Assembly (NCBI RefSeq): GCF_026151205.1
Contig: NC_087078.1
Location: 14,897,118-14,961,117, forward strand
DNA from: Bolinopsis microptera
Taxonomy: Eukaryota > Ctenophora > Tentaculata > Lobata > Bolinopsidae
Reading direction: 5' to 3'
Length of the DNA stretch: 64,000 nt
Below, piece by piece: positions 35,001 to 45,500 of this stretch. Made by a program: the position numbers and the translations under genes. Numbering within the stretch: the stretch's first letter is position 1; every line of letters begins with the position of its first letter. Below the pieces are notes generated by a model that made no database searches, was not told the origin of the DNA, and saw nothing but the letters and a program-made list of their open reading frames with translations.

Positions 35001-36114
35001 AGGCCATGTCGCGGAGATGTTCTGAAAGTCGTTTGTTAATGTCTTTAAGTTCAGTTTCATAATTACGGACATTGTCTGCTAAAATATTTTGATTGGTGAG
35101 TAAGTCGATGTTCGATTGAAGTTCTTGGATTAAGGTCAATGATAGATTTTCTGACTGAGCTTCGAAAAAGTCGTCTTTGTTCTCTTCGTTGATAATGTAT
35201 CTGGTTGGCGCTGTCTGATATGTGTCCTGTAATGGGGCACATTGGTTGATCGCGAATCTATTGCATTTTAATTCAGTACTGAGGGGCCTATGATCAGAAT
35301 GTTCGGTGAATGTCAAGATTTTGAAGTAGTTGATTCTGATCTTTGTGGAGTTGGTCACTGCAATGTAATCAATAACGCTGCACCCATTTTTTTGGATACT
35401 TGTGAAGTTTCCTACAAGATCTCCTAGGGTACGGCCATTCAGAATAGTGAGTTGGTTATGTTTGACTAGGTTAAGAAAGTGTGTACCGTAAGTATTTGTG
35501 ATAGAGTCTAGTGAGTTTCGGGGGAGAAAGTTGTCAGGCTCATAATCGTCTGGTAAGGGAACAACGTTGGTTGAGTCTTCTCTTATCATACCCGTTTTTT
35601 GTCCTATACGAGAGTTAAAGTCCCCACACAGTATGACTTCGCCCTCCTCCCGAAGTTCGTTCACAACGTCTTCAATGTTTTTTAAAGCATCTTTGCCATT
35701 GTCAGTCGGGTTTGAGGCTGATGAATTAAATGGTCTAATGTAAACGTTAACTATGAATGTATCTTCTGATAGGTTAAAGAAATCCTTGTCTAGTCGACAA
35801 ACTAGGTAGTCTGAACACTCTGTATTCTTGATAAACTCAATCCCTTCAATAAGCTCATTTTTAATGAGGATACCGACACCTCCTGATTTACCGTCTTTCC
35901 TTATGTTGCAGATTGATCGATATCCTACCAAGTGAACCTCTCTCCTAATTTCCTGAAGACAGGCTAAGTCATGATCTTTGATAACATTTTGAAATGATTC
36001 TATTTCAAATTTGCTCCCATCTACTGATGATGGCGATTGGATATTCCAAGAGAGTATTTTTATGCTATTTTTATTTATTGAAACCTGTGTATTTTTGTGT
36101 GTGTTTCTAGTCAT
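32049..36114 (-). mobile_element. Non-LTR retrotransposon (LINE) nested in the mariner element
   Basis: The 3' end lies at the left, directly abutting the mariner TIR. It ends in three copies of a ~10-bp unit (TCCTGTGTAA on the minus strand) instead of poly(A), as in several LINE clades with microsatellite-like tails. The 5' limit is uncertain and could extend beyond 36,114 by up to ~300 bp. I did not find a clear target duplication. Confidence 0.8.
32188..36114 (-). CDS. LINE polyprotein: AP-endonuclease and reverse transcriptase
   Basis: An intact 1,308-aa ORF. The N-terminal endonuclease/exonuclease/phosphatase domain (about 17-290) shows ILSWNIQSP, CLQEIRRE, CGDFNSRIG, IDYIAVTN and EHSDHRPLS, the expected catalytic set. 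The reverse transcriptase (about 560-830) shows PLHKKGNKSDPDNYR, VDFKKAFDSV (near 668), GTEQGHPLSPDLF and LLWADDLILLS, where WADD replaces the usual F/YADD (near 763). Near the C terminus a Cys-His motif, CAWC...SHVLYIC (about 1,150-1,175), resembles those of other APE-type LINEs. These proteins nick DNA and copy LINE RNA in place. Clade assignment needs a tree. No ORF1 was found, and an intact frame of this length implies recent activity. Confidence 0.93.
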   Translation of the reverse strand: MTRNTHKNTQVSINKNSIKILSWNIQSPSSVDGSKFEIESFQNVIKDHDLACLQEIRREVHLVGYRSICNIRKDGKSGGVGILIKNELIEGIEFIKNTECSDYLVCRLDKDFFNLSEDTFIVNVYIRPFNSSASNPTDNGKDALKNIEDVVNELREEGEVILCGDFNSRIGQKTGMIREDSTNVVPLPDDYEPDNFLPRNSLDSITNTYGTHFLNLVKHNQLTILNGRTLGDLVGNFTSIQKNGCSVIDYIAVTNSTKIRINYFKILTFTEHSDHRPLSTELKCNRFAINQCAPLQDTYQTAPTRYIINEENKDDFFEAQSENLSLTLIQELQSNIDLLTNQNILADNVRNYETELKDINKRLSEHLRDMASKCFKQTKPPKKSHTSNKPWFNWKTRLGKREFRKATDATSKFPSNNLIRENYYLVKGSYKRLKNSAKNEFFARMNEDIEGGKILNWQSFKKLKNQKKETLNFDSHDMNRFETFFGNLYSDNHKTINENKKVSMIDQADLINQGATHPESLNSLITTTELDSSIKSLKNGKASSLDMINNEIIKSLDTNHKLIMLNLFNACFSQGIYPWNVSIISPLHKKGNKSDPDNYRAVAVSSVIGKLFSTILLERLIHFRSENCPDPPNQLGFTKKAQTYDHILTMKTIASKYKLLGKPVYAVFVDFKKAFDSVCRQALFLKLAKNGITGNFYNVLKNMYSNSYAYIKLSGHLSKRFQIRKGTEQGHPLSPDLFKVFLSDMSCLLDFPNCPVLSNITVSHLLWADDLILLSLDQETTQMQLNILGNFCKEWGIEINELKTQAVIFGKKALKQDVQNIRFTLNGSNLEIVDSYCYLGFELHQSGQVQIAQQNLKTKAMRAFFGLKRVVMRSKLSFKALLTLFDSLIKPILLYGAPIWTPTSTINKSLCKTINSTEATATNLLKKISASLQERVHISFLKWALGVHRKASNVGVWGETGRIPLIYQSIRLTLNYFKRLNTKSKSNSFVTAAVKEQKSLNLPWYRYIKPLLELDEIYKLDHVTAHRILNTNAANKAKPNPVSDHKFLKDSLKNQSNFSQCIEPLCSKKYRIPNIIEALTNQFKKCWEYQKSTSSKLSFYHSIKHTFKREPYLHLCKGFSRRYSTTKLRISAHDLHIEKGRYSNTPREQRLCAWCQSSMGVETIEDESHVLYICDLYSKQRSKLVKNLSQMPLIEISTEITDSSNINETNLKVHLMEILSPNSTVIPQNHQSLHIHCHRSLNIQPNTPQYIQFQERRSYAVNCVCTYFLRCSEERNSFAEDMRQRNSNARNLNNFTINLVRTSRISHN

Positions 36115-36450
36115 GGTATTATGTGTATAAATGAAAACATATTATGTGAGTGTAATCACGTTCGACTAAGAGGAGAAGGTTCCAATCCTCCTGTAGAGCG
36201 GATTTTCTTTGGCTTGTTGAGAAGCAATCTTGTCAGTGATCTCGTCACTTGGTTAATGGCCTGTTTGGCTCACATGCACCGCTTGATTGGTTGCAGCCTG
36301 CTTATGGGCCGGCCTATACAGCTGACAGCACCTAAAACGCTATCACACGAATTTATGGTGGTGTCACCATTTCAGGGCTTGTTAGCCCTGCTAGTCACAG
36401 GTTCCTTACAATCAATAAAAAGGAATGAACCATCCATTGAATCATCGAAA

Positions 36451-37090
36451 ATGGTTCACTATCCTCCCTTTACTGCAGATCGACGATTGTTCGTCTACTT
36501 GAAGAAAGAAAATGGGGAGTTCTACCCTCAGATTAAACGACAATTTCAGATGAAATTCAACCGACCACCCCCTTGCCGAAAAAGCTGCTTTGACATTCAT
36601 CACAAGATCAAGTTTACGTTTTCTGCACACGATCGGCGAAGAGTCGGCAGAAGACGAACTGCGAGGACTGTAGAAAACATCACGATGGTTGTTGGTGACG
36701 TGATGGACACACCTAAGATTGGCACCCGGAAACGAGCTCCTACCTTAGACATCAGCAGAACAACCCTTCAGCGAATCCTAAAGCAAGACCTTTCTAACCA
36801 GGCCTACCGAATCACAAAGAAACACAAACTTTTGGACCGTGATTTCCAATCGAGGATAGATTTCGCCAACACATTCCTGTCCAAGCAGAATGTGGATCCC
36901 TACTTTGAGGACGAAATCTGGTACAGCGACGAGGCTCACTGCCATATAAACGGATATGTCAACTCCCAGAATGCAATTCACTGGGGCTCTACTAGACCCA
37001 GCGTTTGCTACGAACGCTTGTCGGAGTGTGAAGAAGCGGTGCCTCAAGGTGATTGCAGCTGGGGGACGACAATTTGAACATCTTAATTGA
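36451..37090 (+). pseudogene. Mariner-type transposase (DUF4817/DDE_3), internally deleted
   Basis: From ATG 36,451 (MVHYPPFTADRRLFVYLKKE) the protein has a helix-turn-helix N-terminal half with GRRRTARTVENI and DISRTTLQRILKQDL. It continues into the start of the catalytic domain: IWYSDEAHCHINGYVNSQNA, with the first catalytic Asp in SDEAH. After WGSTRPS the frame is broken near 37,020. A different frame then gives KKRCLKVIAAGGRQFEHLN and a stop at 37,088-37,090, which is the normal C terminus of this family. The region with the second and third catalytic acids is therefore deleted, and the enzyme is inactive. Upstream open sequence from 36,097 is not part of it. Confidence 0.85.
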
Positions 37091-37634
37091 AATTATTGAA
37101 TTGTTTTTGTGTGGGAATTTTTATTAGTTGATTTCATTTATTGATTTATCCTAAAAATTTGTGTTTTCCTTTCTAGCAAAGTCATCATCGGTATCCAATC
37201 AAAGCCTAATGAACCTCATTAATACACGCTAACGCCTTACTCTTGATCAGATTGGGTGACGAGATCACTAATTGAGTGCAAATATCACTGACTGAGTGCT
37301 CGGATCACATATCCGATGGATTTTAAAATGGTCATAACTCAGCCATATTTAAACCAATGAACTTGAAACTTTTGGAAAAGTTTTCAATTATGAAGCCAAA
37401 TGTGTGCAAAAAATTTTGAGTTCTTAGCTTAAAGCGTTCTCATTTTATGAAGACAATAGTGAAAAAGAGGGAGTGTCACGCCACGCCCACTGTAATTGGG
37501 CGTGGCTTACGAAACTTTCAGGAAATCTAAGTTTGACCCATATCTATAATCTCTGAAATTTTGGTGCAATTTGGAGACGAATTACGTGAGTTATTAAAAG
37601 GTTGCGTGTGGGTAGTCACTTATGGGCCACCCTG

Positions 37635-38164
37635 TATTATTTTGTGTATCACAACACTCCCAGCTTCTGCTAAAATACCATCTAGAAATATATTATTATT
37701 AGTGTAATATGGTATTGGTTAGTGCTACTGTTTGTGGGATGGATAATTAATATAATGTTAACCAGCATTCAACGTGTTTTGAGATCAAACATGGCCTGCA
37801 GATTGTGGCGGTCAAGAAAAGCAAAGATGCCCCATGAAATCTGGGCATATAATGTTAACCAGCATTCAGCGTGTTTGAATGAAACTAATAGTCGTGCTGT
37901 AAAACTACAACCATTTAACAAAATCATACCTTTGATTAACCCGTTGTTGGGCCCCACGAAAAACCTCACCGAACCTCCACGCGGTGTGGGGTGGGTGGCT
38001 CGAACGGGAGGTGCATGGGTGTTTCTAACCTATGCAAAGGAAGGGACTAGCCATCTCTACAAGTACAACAAGGAAAGGCTCTAATAGCCTCTACTAACCT
38101 TAGAACCGCAGCATAACCGCTTTTCCCACAGGCAAATAACACCTTCCGCAGGAAACTAACACGC
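37635..38164. other. Patchwork of duplicated intergenic fragments
   Basis: 37,640-37,800 continues the 12.69-12.88-kb sequence. 37,785-37,830 repeats the 30.36-30.4-kb segment. 'atgttaaccagcattcarcg' occurs twice. 37,900-38,100 is unique in the window. No gene supported. Confidence 0.6.
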
Positions 38165-39235
38165 TCACAGGCCACCACATGACGTGTAACCCCAGGATTT
38201 GGTTTTGGATCGGACACTCAAAACAACGATAGAGGAGCGGTCTACACGCTCACAGGCTGCCATGTCTCGTGTAACCCCAGGATTTGACACGTTCACAGGC
38301 TACCATGTCTCGTGTAACCCCAGGATTTGGTTTTGGATCGGACACTCAAAACAACGAAAGAGGAGCGGTCTACACGCTCACAGACTACCACGTCTCGTGT
38401 AACCCCAGGATTTAACACGCTCACAGGCTACCACGTCTCGTGTAACCCTAGGACTCTAACACTTAACAGACTCTAACACGCTCACAGGCTTCCACGTCTC
38501 GTGTACCCTAGGATTTGGTTTTGGATCGGACACTCAAAAGAACGATAGAGGAGCGGTTTACACGCTCACAGGCTACCATGTCTCGTGTAACCTCAGGATT
38601 TTACACGTTCACAGGCTACCACGCCTCGTGTACCCTAGGATTTAGTTTCGGATCGGACACTCAAAACAACGATAGAGGAGCGGTCTACACGCTCACAGAC
38701 TACCACGTCTCGTGTAACCCCAGGATTTAACACGCTCACAGGCTACCAAGTCTCGTGTAACCTTAGGATTTAACACGCTCACAGGCTACCACGTCTCGTG
38801 TAACCCTAGGACTCTAACACTTAACAGACTCTAACACGCTCACAGGCTTCCACGTCTCGTGTACCCTAGGATTTAGTTTTGGATCGGACACTCAAAACAA
38901 CGATAGAGGAGCGGACTACACGCTCACAGGCTACCATGTCTCGTGTAACCCCAGGATTTTACACGTTCAAAGGCTACCACGCCTCGTACCCTAGGATTTG
39001 GTTTTGGATCGGACACTCAAAACAACGATAGAGGAGCGGTCTACACGCTCACAGGCTACCATGTCTCGTGTAACCCTAGGATTTAACACGCTCACAGGCT
39101 ACGACGTCTCGTGTAGCCCTAGGACTCTAACACTTAACAGACTCTAACACGCTCACAGGCTTCCACGTCTCGTGTACCCTAGGATTTGGTTTTTGGATCG
39201 GACACTCAAAACAACGACAGAGGAGTGGTCTACAG
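38165..39235 (+). repeat. Complex minisatellite with higher-order structure
   Basis: Two alternating modules: a ~43-bp unit (cacgctcacaggctacca, tctcgtgtaaccccaggatt) and a ~45-bp unit (ttggatcggacactcaaaac, gatagaggagcggtct). They form larger blocks of about 310-360 bp, marked by 'ggactctaacacttaacag' at 38,451, 38,809 and 39,122. Short open frames in it are not genes. Confidence 0.9.
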
Positions 39236-40444
39236 TGACGTTACAGGAACAGTGCATACTCCTACGAGTTGCATGTAGCAGGCCATGACCGTCCCTGGAA
39301 GTCCCTGTCTCCTCATCGTTAACCCGTAAGGGGTTGCACCAGGGGCGGTGGTAACAGAACTTCAAGACTCTCGGAGTCTGTTGTCGATATCTATGTATAA
39401 TATAATTATGGTATATAACTTGGGAGTCTCTCTCTCTAGCAGCAGGAGTTGGAGAATGGGGACGCGTTGTGAAAGCCACCGCAAGGAAGGCTTACAGTCG
39501 ACGCCGACCAATCAAAAGAAGAACCCGTTGTTGGTTCGCACGCAATATAATTACTATTAATAAATAATAATTATTATAATGTTCACGTGCCCTCATTTGA
39601 CTGTGTCTACAGTGTACAGTCTAGTTCCCAGTCCCACGTGCAACTCTAATTTTATTACTTTGTTAACTGGAACACTCCGCTTCTGTCGAAACTCGAAATA
39701 CCGATACAAGAAATTATAAGAAAATAAAATAAGGTTAGAATTATCCAAACATAAATTGTAATTTCTTTGTTAGATGATCAAAACTGTGTAGTCAGATTGA
39801 AAGCATATATAACAGCCGCGCCGCCACTTCAATTATAATTGACCGAATTGTTTTGCAACTTAATTTGATTGGAACTCATGGGAGCATGTCAACAGTCCAT
39901 ATTATTGTGGTGAACAGAAAAACTCCCATGACTATGAGTTGTGCCATTGAAGTAATATAATTGTTGGTTACATCTCGTTTTGTTTATCATTATGACGAGG
40001 AAGCGGCCCCCTCTTTAAGAAAAGTTGCAGTATCTAGATAGCCCGACCCCTGTCCGCGGACAACTGTCCACGGACAACTGTCCACGGACAGTTATTTACA
40101 ATTTAAGTACAAGAGTCTATCATACATCAGTCTAGTTTAAGTTGAATTGAGCGGCTTTTTAAGAAGGTAAGTAACCTTTGTAAAACCCCACTCGTGTTAC
40201 CTGTTAATAGTATTATGGAGGTAGGGCTTATTGTTACATTGTTAAAAGTTTGAAGAGGCTATTATAATTAAAGAGGTTATTGCTACTGGATCGTATATAG
40301 CGTGTCTATAAAGCTATAACAATATAAAGTCAAAAGTGGTGGGTATTGGGTACAAGAACAACTTTTGTTCTTTCATACGACACGTCGAAATGTGACGTTG
40401 AATGTTGTGCCTCTATGCCTCTACGTTTTTTCCATATAAACAAA
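39236..40444. other. Intergenic
   Basis: No gene supported. Contains a short tandem repeat of 'ccacggacaactgt' at about 40,052-40,092 and an imperfect inverted repeat around 'actcatgggag' (39,868-39,945). A minus-strand open frame through 39,153-39,479 starts inside the minisatellite and looks non-coding. Confidence 0.5.
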
Positions 40445-40775
40445 ATTTGACCAAAACCCATAATCATGGGTAGAGTGTACCGCTGCCAGTGTCTCTCTTT
40501 TCCAAACAAAAGGAAATGATATTAATTTGAATAACCGTCCGAAAATGCAAATTGATACCGAGAATGAAATCGGTCGCTCGCTTTTTCCATTCGATCACGG
40601 CTTACGAATTATAATATAAAGCTTATTGATTGGAAAAAGCGAGCGACCGATTTCATTCTCGGTATCAATTTGCATTTTCGGACGGTTATTCAAATTAATA
40701 TCATTTCCTTTTGTTTGGAAAAGAGAGACACTGGCAGCGGTACACTCTACCCATGATTATGGGTTTTGGTCAAAT
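40445..40775. repeat. Perfect 145-bp-arm hairpin of Y2
   Basis: Arms 40,445-40,589 and 40,631-40,775, with a 41-nt loop. It differs from the Y1 hairpin at several arm positions, each matched on the opposite arm. Confidence 0.93.
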
Positions 40776-42204
40776 ATCATCTCTTTTTGATTATAATGTC
40801 AGGATAATTTACAAAGCCGAAATGTAAACTCATAACTTCATTAATATTTATATTAATAATTAGGAGGTAATTTCATCGATTTCGAAATTTTACCTGACTG
40901 AATATGGCACTTTTTACTCATTCAAGTTGGCATTAAATTCATATATAATGCCATTTAAATATCGTGGGAAAGCAGAATTTATTCGAAATCACGAATGAGC
41001 AAAATTCTCACCTTTCGCACGTGCAAACTTTGAGCGGACGTTGCGTGCGGATACAATATTGAATCACCGTAAATTTTTGCATAGCAGTATTTTATATATA
41101 GTTTAATAAGCATGCAAAGTTTCAGAAGATTTCATATAGAACTTGGATCACAACGGGACTCCAAAGTTGATAAAAATGGTGAAAACAGCAATTTTCAGTA
41201 ATTTTAGCAATTTTCTATCAAATTGGGCTTGTCCCGACGTGTGCAACTTTTTGAATTTCAACTTTAAAACTAGCCTATAACACAATTTAGACCTTTAGGA
41301 AGCAAAATTGAGCTCCACAACCCAAGGGATGGCCCAACACCAGAGAATACTAATTCACAACTTTTGTGTTTTTATAAAATTATTCTTCAAAAAAGCACTT
41401 ACTTCAATAGCGAATATCTTTATGAAGGAGCAAAGTAAGAAACTTTTCCGGTAGATTTTCAGAATGCTTGAACAATTATCTAAGATAAAAATGTCCTCAG
41501 ATTTTGAATAAAATTACTCCTTAATGGTTTAAAATCGATTTGAAAAGTTGTTACTTTGTCAAAAATCAAGTTTTAAAAACACTTAATTTGATGACGTCAT
41601 CAAGTGATGATGATGAAGATAAATTATTTTTTGATATAATGTAAACTAAAGTATAAACAATTATCTTCAAAACCTGTGGTTCGAAATGACTGTATCTTTT
41701 ATACTTTTGAATCTACGGACACTTAAATGTAGGCTACAATTGACTGCAAATTGACTGCAAAAGCGTCTATACTATACTTCACGACAATCTGTTGTAAAAC
41801 AGGGGTTCCAGAAAACCCACTTCCCGATACTCCTGAAACATGAAATTTTTTTTACAGTCGATTTGGACAAGGTCTAGACGCCCTGCAAAGTTTCAGATCT
41901 CTTACTCAATTTTAACATGGTTTTTAAGGCACCTGAATATGGCGATTTTGGGTTTTTTACCTAATTTCGTATAACATGCTGGCGCGTATTTTGCGCAAAT
42001 TTCTTAAAAACCTCCACATAACTATTTCTTATTCCTGTCATCTTTAACATTGAATTAGAATGTTTTGAACTTAAATATAGGTACCTGCTGAACTACTTTC
42101 GATGAGTCTTAATGCCTGGAAAACAATAAAGGGGATATACTAGTATAGGGGGTAAATAGTATTGTGAATATAAGGGCGACGGTAATGCTTGCCAGCATTG
42201 TGAT
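40445..42204 (+). mobile_element. Y-family element, complete copy Y2
   Basis: Same organisation and orientation as Y1: hairpin, ~1 kb AT-rich body, and 3' module ending 'gccagcattgtgat'. It lacks most of the (TA)n tract and has a small duplication of 'attgactgcaa'. No ORF and no target duplication recognised. Confidence 0.88.
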
Positions 42205-42576
42205 AAGAAGGTCATAATATGTATTTGAAATGAAAGTGAAAGAAATATTTACATAAAATAAACATAAACGGATTATCTGACATCATGTCTGAAAGTTGTA
42301 AAAATAAAATTGTATACTCATCGGGCAACAAAACGAAATCTAATTGTCATACAATTTAAAAACTTATTTATGTATTATACCTCCGCAGCTAGATCAATAA
42401 CCATAGACCAGCTCTTCAAAATAAACGTATACACTTTTCATATTATATCATGAACATTCAACAATGTCAAAAATTTCTGTAAGCTGAAACTAAATGCAAC
42501 TGCACAATCCTGTTTTCCATTTTTGAGATACATTCCTTAATTTCAATTTCCCACCTATAAAACTAAAAAGGACCCT
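42205..42576. other. 3' flank of the C2/coiled-coil/EF-hand gene
   Basis: AT-rich, presumably 3' UTR and terminator of the minus-strand gene. No canonical AATAAA on the minus strand is evident. No other feature seen. Confidence 0.5.
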
Positions 42577-45500
42577 TTAGGCACATTCCTTCATGACTTG
42601 ATCAAGCATCGCTCCGAACTCGTCTGAATCTATCACATGGTCTTGGTTCTTATCGAATTTAGAGAACTCCTGCGGAACATATTTATATTTTAATATTAAG
42701 TTCGATAAAAATTTATTAGTACAGCGTATCATTAATTTATAACAACGTATATCAATATGAAACGCATGTAAATGAAAAGGACAGCATTCTCAATTAATGA
42801 AAGACTTCAATTAACATTTAATGCTCACAATTAAATAAACAATCATTGTAAAAAAATCAATATCGAAATTAACATTAAATGCAGCTGATTATGGTGATTA
42901 TTTTTGACTCAAAAAGTTTCCTGGTATGTACCACGCAAATCAGAAAGTAATTTAATGAATGACACGAAATGTCTGTAAATGAAAGTTACAACATAGACGA
43001 TCTTTGATATTAAAAGTTTGACGTCATGCAAATGTCACGACAAGGTACTTATATTATATGGGGTAGAATTTCAATGTACCTTTTGATTGTGCTGCAGGTT
43101 AAAGAGGTTGTTATAAATCTATAGCATGTATAAAATAAACTGTGACAGATTTGAGATTGATGACCACATCGCTGCATTCGCTATTTTCTTAAATGAGATA
43201 TTCTAAATTCTTTTTTATTATGTTTTAGTTTCATACCATCAAAACCAGGGACAAAAGGATTTCGCGGTAATTTTGGCAAAAATCGCGATACCGCGATTTA
43301 CATTTCGCGGTATATTAAACTATACATAAAATTTGTCGCAAATAATGGGAAAAAATGGGATTCCGTACATGCTGCGATTTCCTTTTGTCCCTGATCAAAA
43401 CTGATTCACTCGATTACTTGTTAACAATAATTTAGATTTTAAAACAATCAAAATTTAAATGTTTACTACACTATCGAATATTTATCACTGCAATGTGGTC
43501 ACCACCTTCAAGTTCAAATGTAGATTGAAATTGAAATATGAAACAATCATTATTTATTACTAATAATCTATTAACCGTTTTTTTGTGTCTGTTAGCAGTT
43601 TACCAAGCTGCTATGACTTTTGCCATCTGTAACTTTGGCTGTTTAATTTTTGAATAGGATTTATCTAACTCACATATGCGATGACGCTGTATTATATAAA
43701 TAATGATAAAACAATTACGGATTTCATTCTAGCTTTCCAAATGTTCGGTAGCGATTGAATCTAAGGCTATCCTTAACTAAAAAGTGCTCTTGTAGGCGCT
43801 TGCAATATCTGAGGAATCATGCATATCTATTATTCACTTTACTATTTGACTCTCCATGCAATCAACTAAATACATGCGATTACCCTTACTGTTTTAGACT
43901 GTTTTACCTTTGAATCCTGTAGATAAAGAATGTTTTTGTTGGGAATTGTAGTACTAATTGTAGTACGCCTTGATTCACTGCAGGCTATTCATATATACAG
44001 GTTTGGTAAAACTAGATTATTATTTTTCAAATGGGACCAGTTTTATATCGGTTATATAAAACTAAAAGCTTAACAACCGAAAAGTGTAAAAAACGTACGG
44101 TAGCGATCTTTTGGAATTTCTCCTTCAAATGTGTAGGAACACGTTTCAAGAACTTCTCAAACTCCTCTGGTGATAATCCCTGCTCCTGGTCCATCATTTC
44201 AATGTCAGCTGCGATCTTCTCAAGCAGCGACCTGTCCATCGCTCTCATCTTCTCGTTCAGTTGAGAGAATATCATTTCTTGAAGCTTCTGGAACCCCTGT
44301 GGTTGTATGACGTTGAAATGGTGGAGTCACGGCAGTTATTATTTGAAGTACTCATGGATAAATGTGCTAACAGTATTAAATTTTAACAATATTGGTAGGG
44401 TATAATTATATCTCACTTAATGTATCAATATAAGAAATGAAATGAAATAATGTGCTTGCAATGTATATCGCCCATATGGTTAGCAAATGACACAATTACT
44501 GTCAGGTAATAGCCATGACAGAGCGGTTCTAAAGGGCGAGGTGAAAATATCCAGCAACGAAAAACTAAATCATCTCAAAAACAAATATATTCAGAAAAGG
44601 ATCATTTTAATTATAAGAATATTATAATATCATATTAAAATGCTATATTTAAATGTATGTCTAACTCTAAATATCAGAAAACAGAATAAGTAGTGACGAA
44701 CAACAATTTCGCCATCAAATAACTAAACAGTGTTCGAAAACTTACATTAAGCTGTTCCTGCATTCCGTCCCTAACTTCAGCCAACTTCTCGTTCTCCTTG
44801 GAGAGCTTCACGTAGATCTCCTTGAACTTAGCAGCTTGAGCCTCTAAATCTGATACACTAGATGACAGCTGCAGGTGGGGAATTTTGTTAATATTTCCTT
44901 TAAAAGCTTGTTCTATGTCACGGGAATTGAAATTCGTGTCTTACCGTTTATACTCAACTAACAAATTGAAATTCCTATAAGCCAAGAATTTCTCATATCG
45001 TATCATTTAATATGCACACTATAATCAATTGCATATCTTTTGAAGCTACAGGTCCTACTAGTATAATATCAGGAATTGACCGTATGAGACAAGTGACCAT
45101 GTTGCAAATAAAGTACCTGATTGTTGGTAGCCTCTAGTTTCTCTGTGTTTTCTTGTAGTGCCCTGTTGTTCTCTTGGAACTTAGCGCTCTCTTCCGCCAG
45201 AGCGTTCACCTGCACGATTAATGGTATTATGGTTCTGGTAAATGACAAGTAAATGGGTTATAATTGTTTAGATCCATCATTCATAATATCATTTATAAGC
45301 AAAGAAATAATTCGATAAAAGAGTTCTTGAGCAAACCTGAGATTCTAATTTTTGGTTGTTTTCTGCAAACTTTTTGTTCTCTTCCACCATTTTTTCTACT
45401 TCTGCCTTCAGTCTATTTATCTCTCCCTCAAGTTTCGCGTTAGATTTCTCGAGCTTGGCATTTGCCTTTTCAATTTTCCCAACTTCTTTCTCGAGCTTGG

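Larger units (their letters stand above)
31701..37634 (+). mobile_element. Mariner/Tc1-type transposon with long TIRs
   Basis: It begins CAGGGTGGCCCATAAGTGAC and ends with the complement. TIRs are about 348 bp (31,701-32,048 and 37,288-37,634) and nearly identical. TA is duplicated at 31,699-31,700 and 37,635-37,636. The copy of this locus near 12,670-12,700 has one TA and no insert, which confirms the boundaries. It contains its own truncated transposase (plus strand) and a LINE inserted in the opposite direction next to the left TIR. Confidence 0.93.

Noticed and set aside
36097-36450. N-terminal extension of the transposase frame
   Set aside because: It overlaps the LINE 5' end and has no similarity to the transposase; the family's N terminus matches from ATG 36,451.
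37930-38090. Possible tRNA around 'ggctcgaacgg'
   Set aside because: No acceptor stem or T-loop arrangement could be formed.
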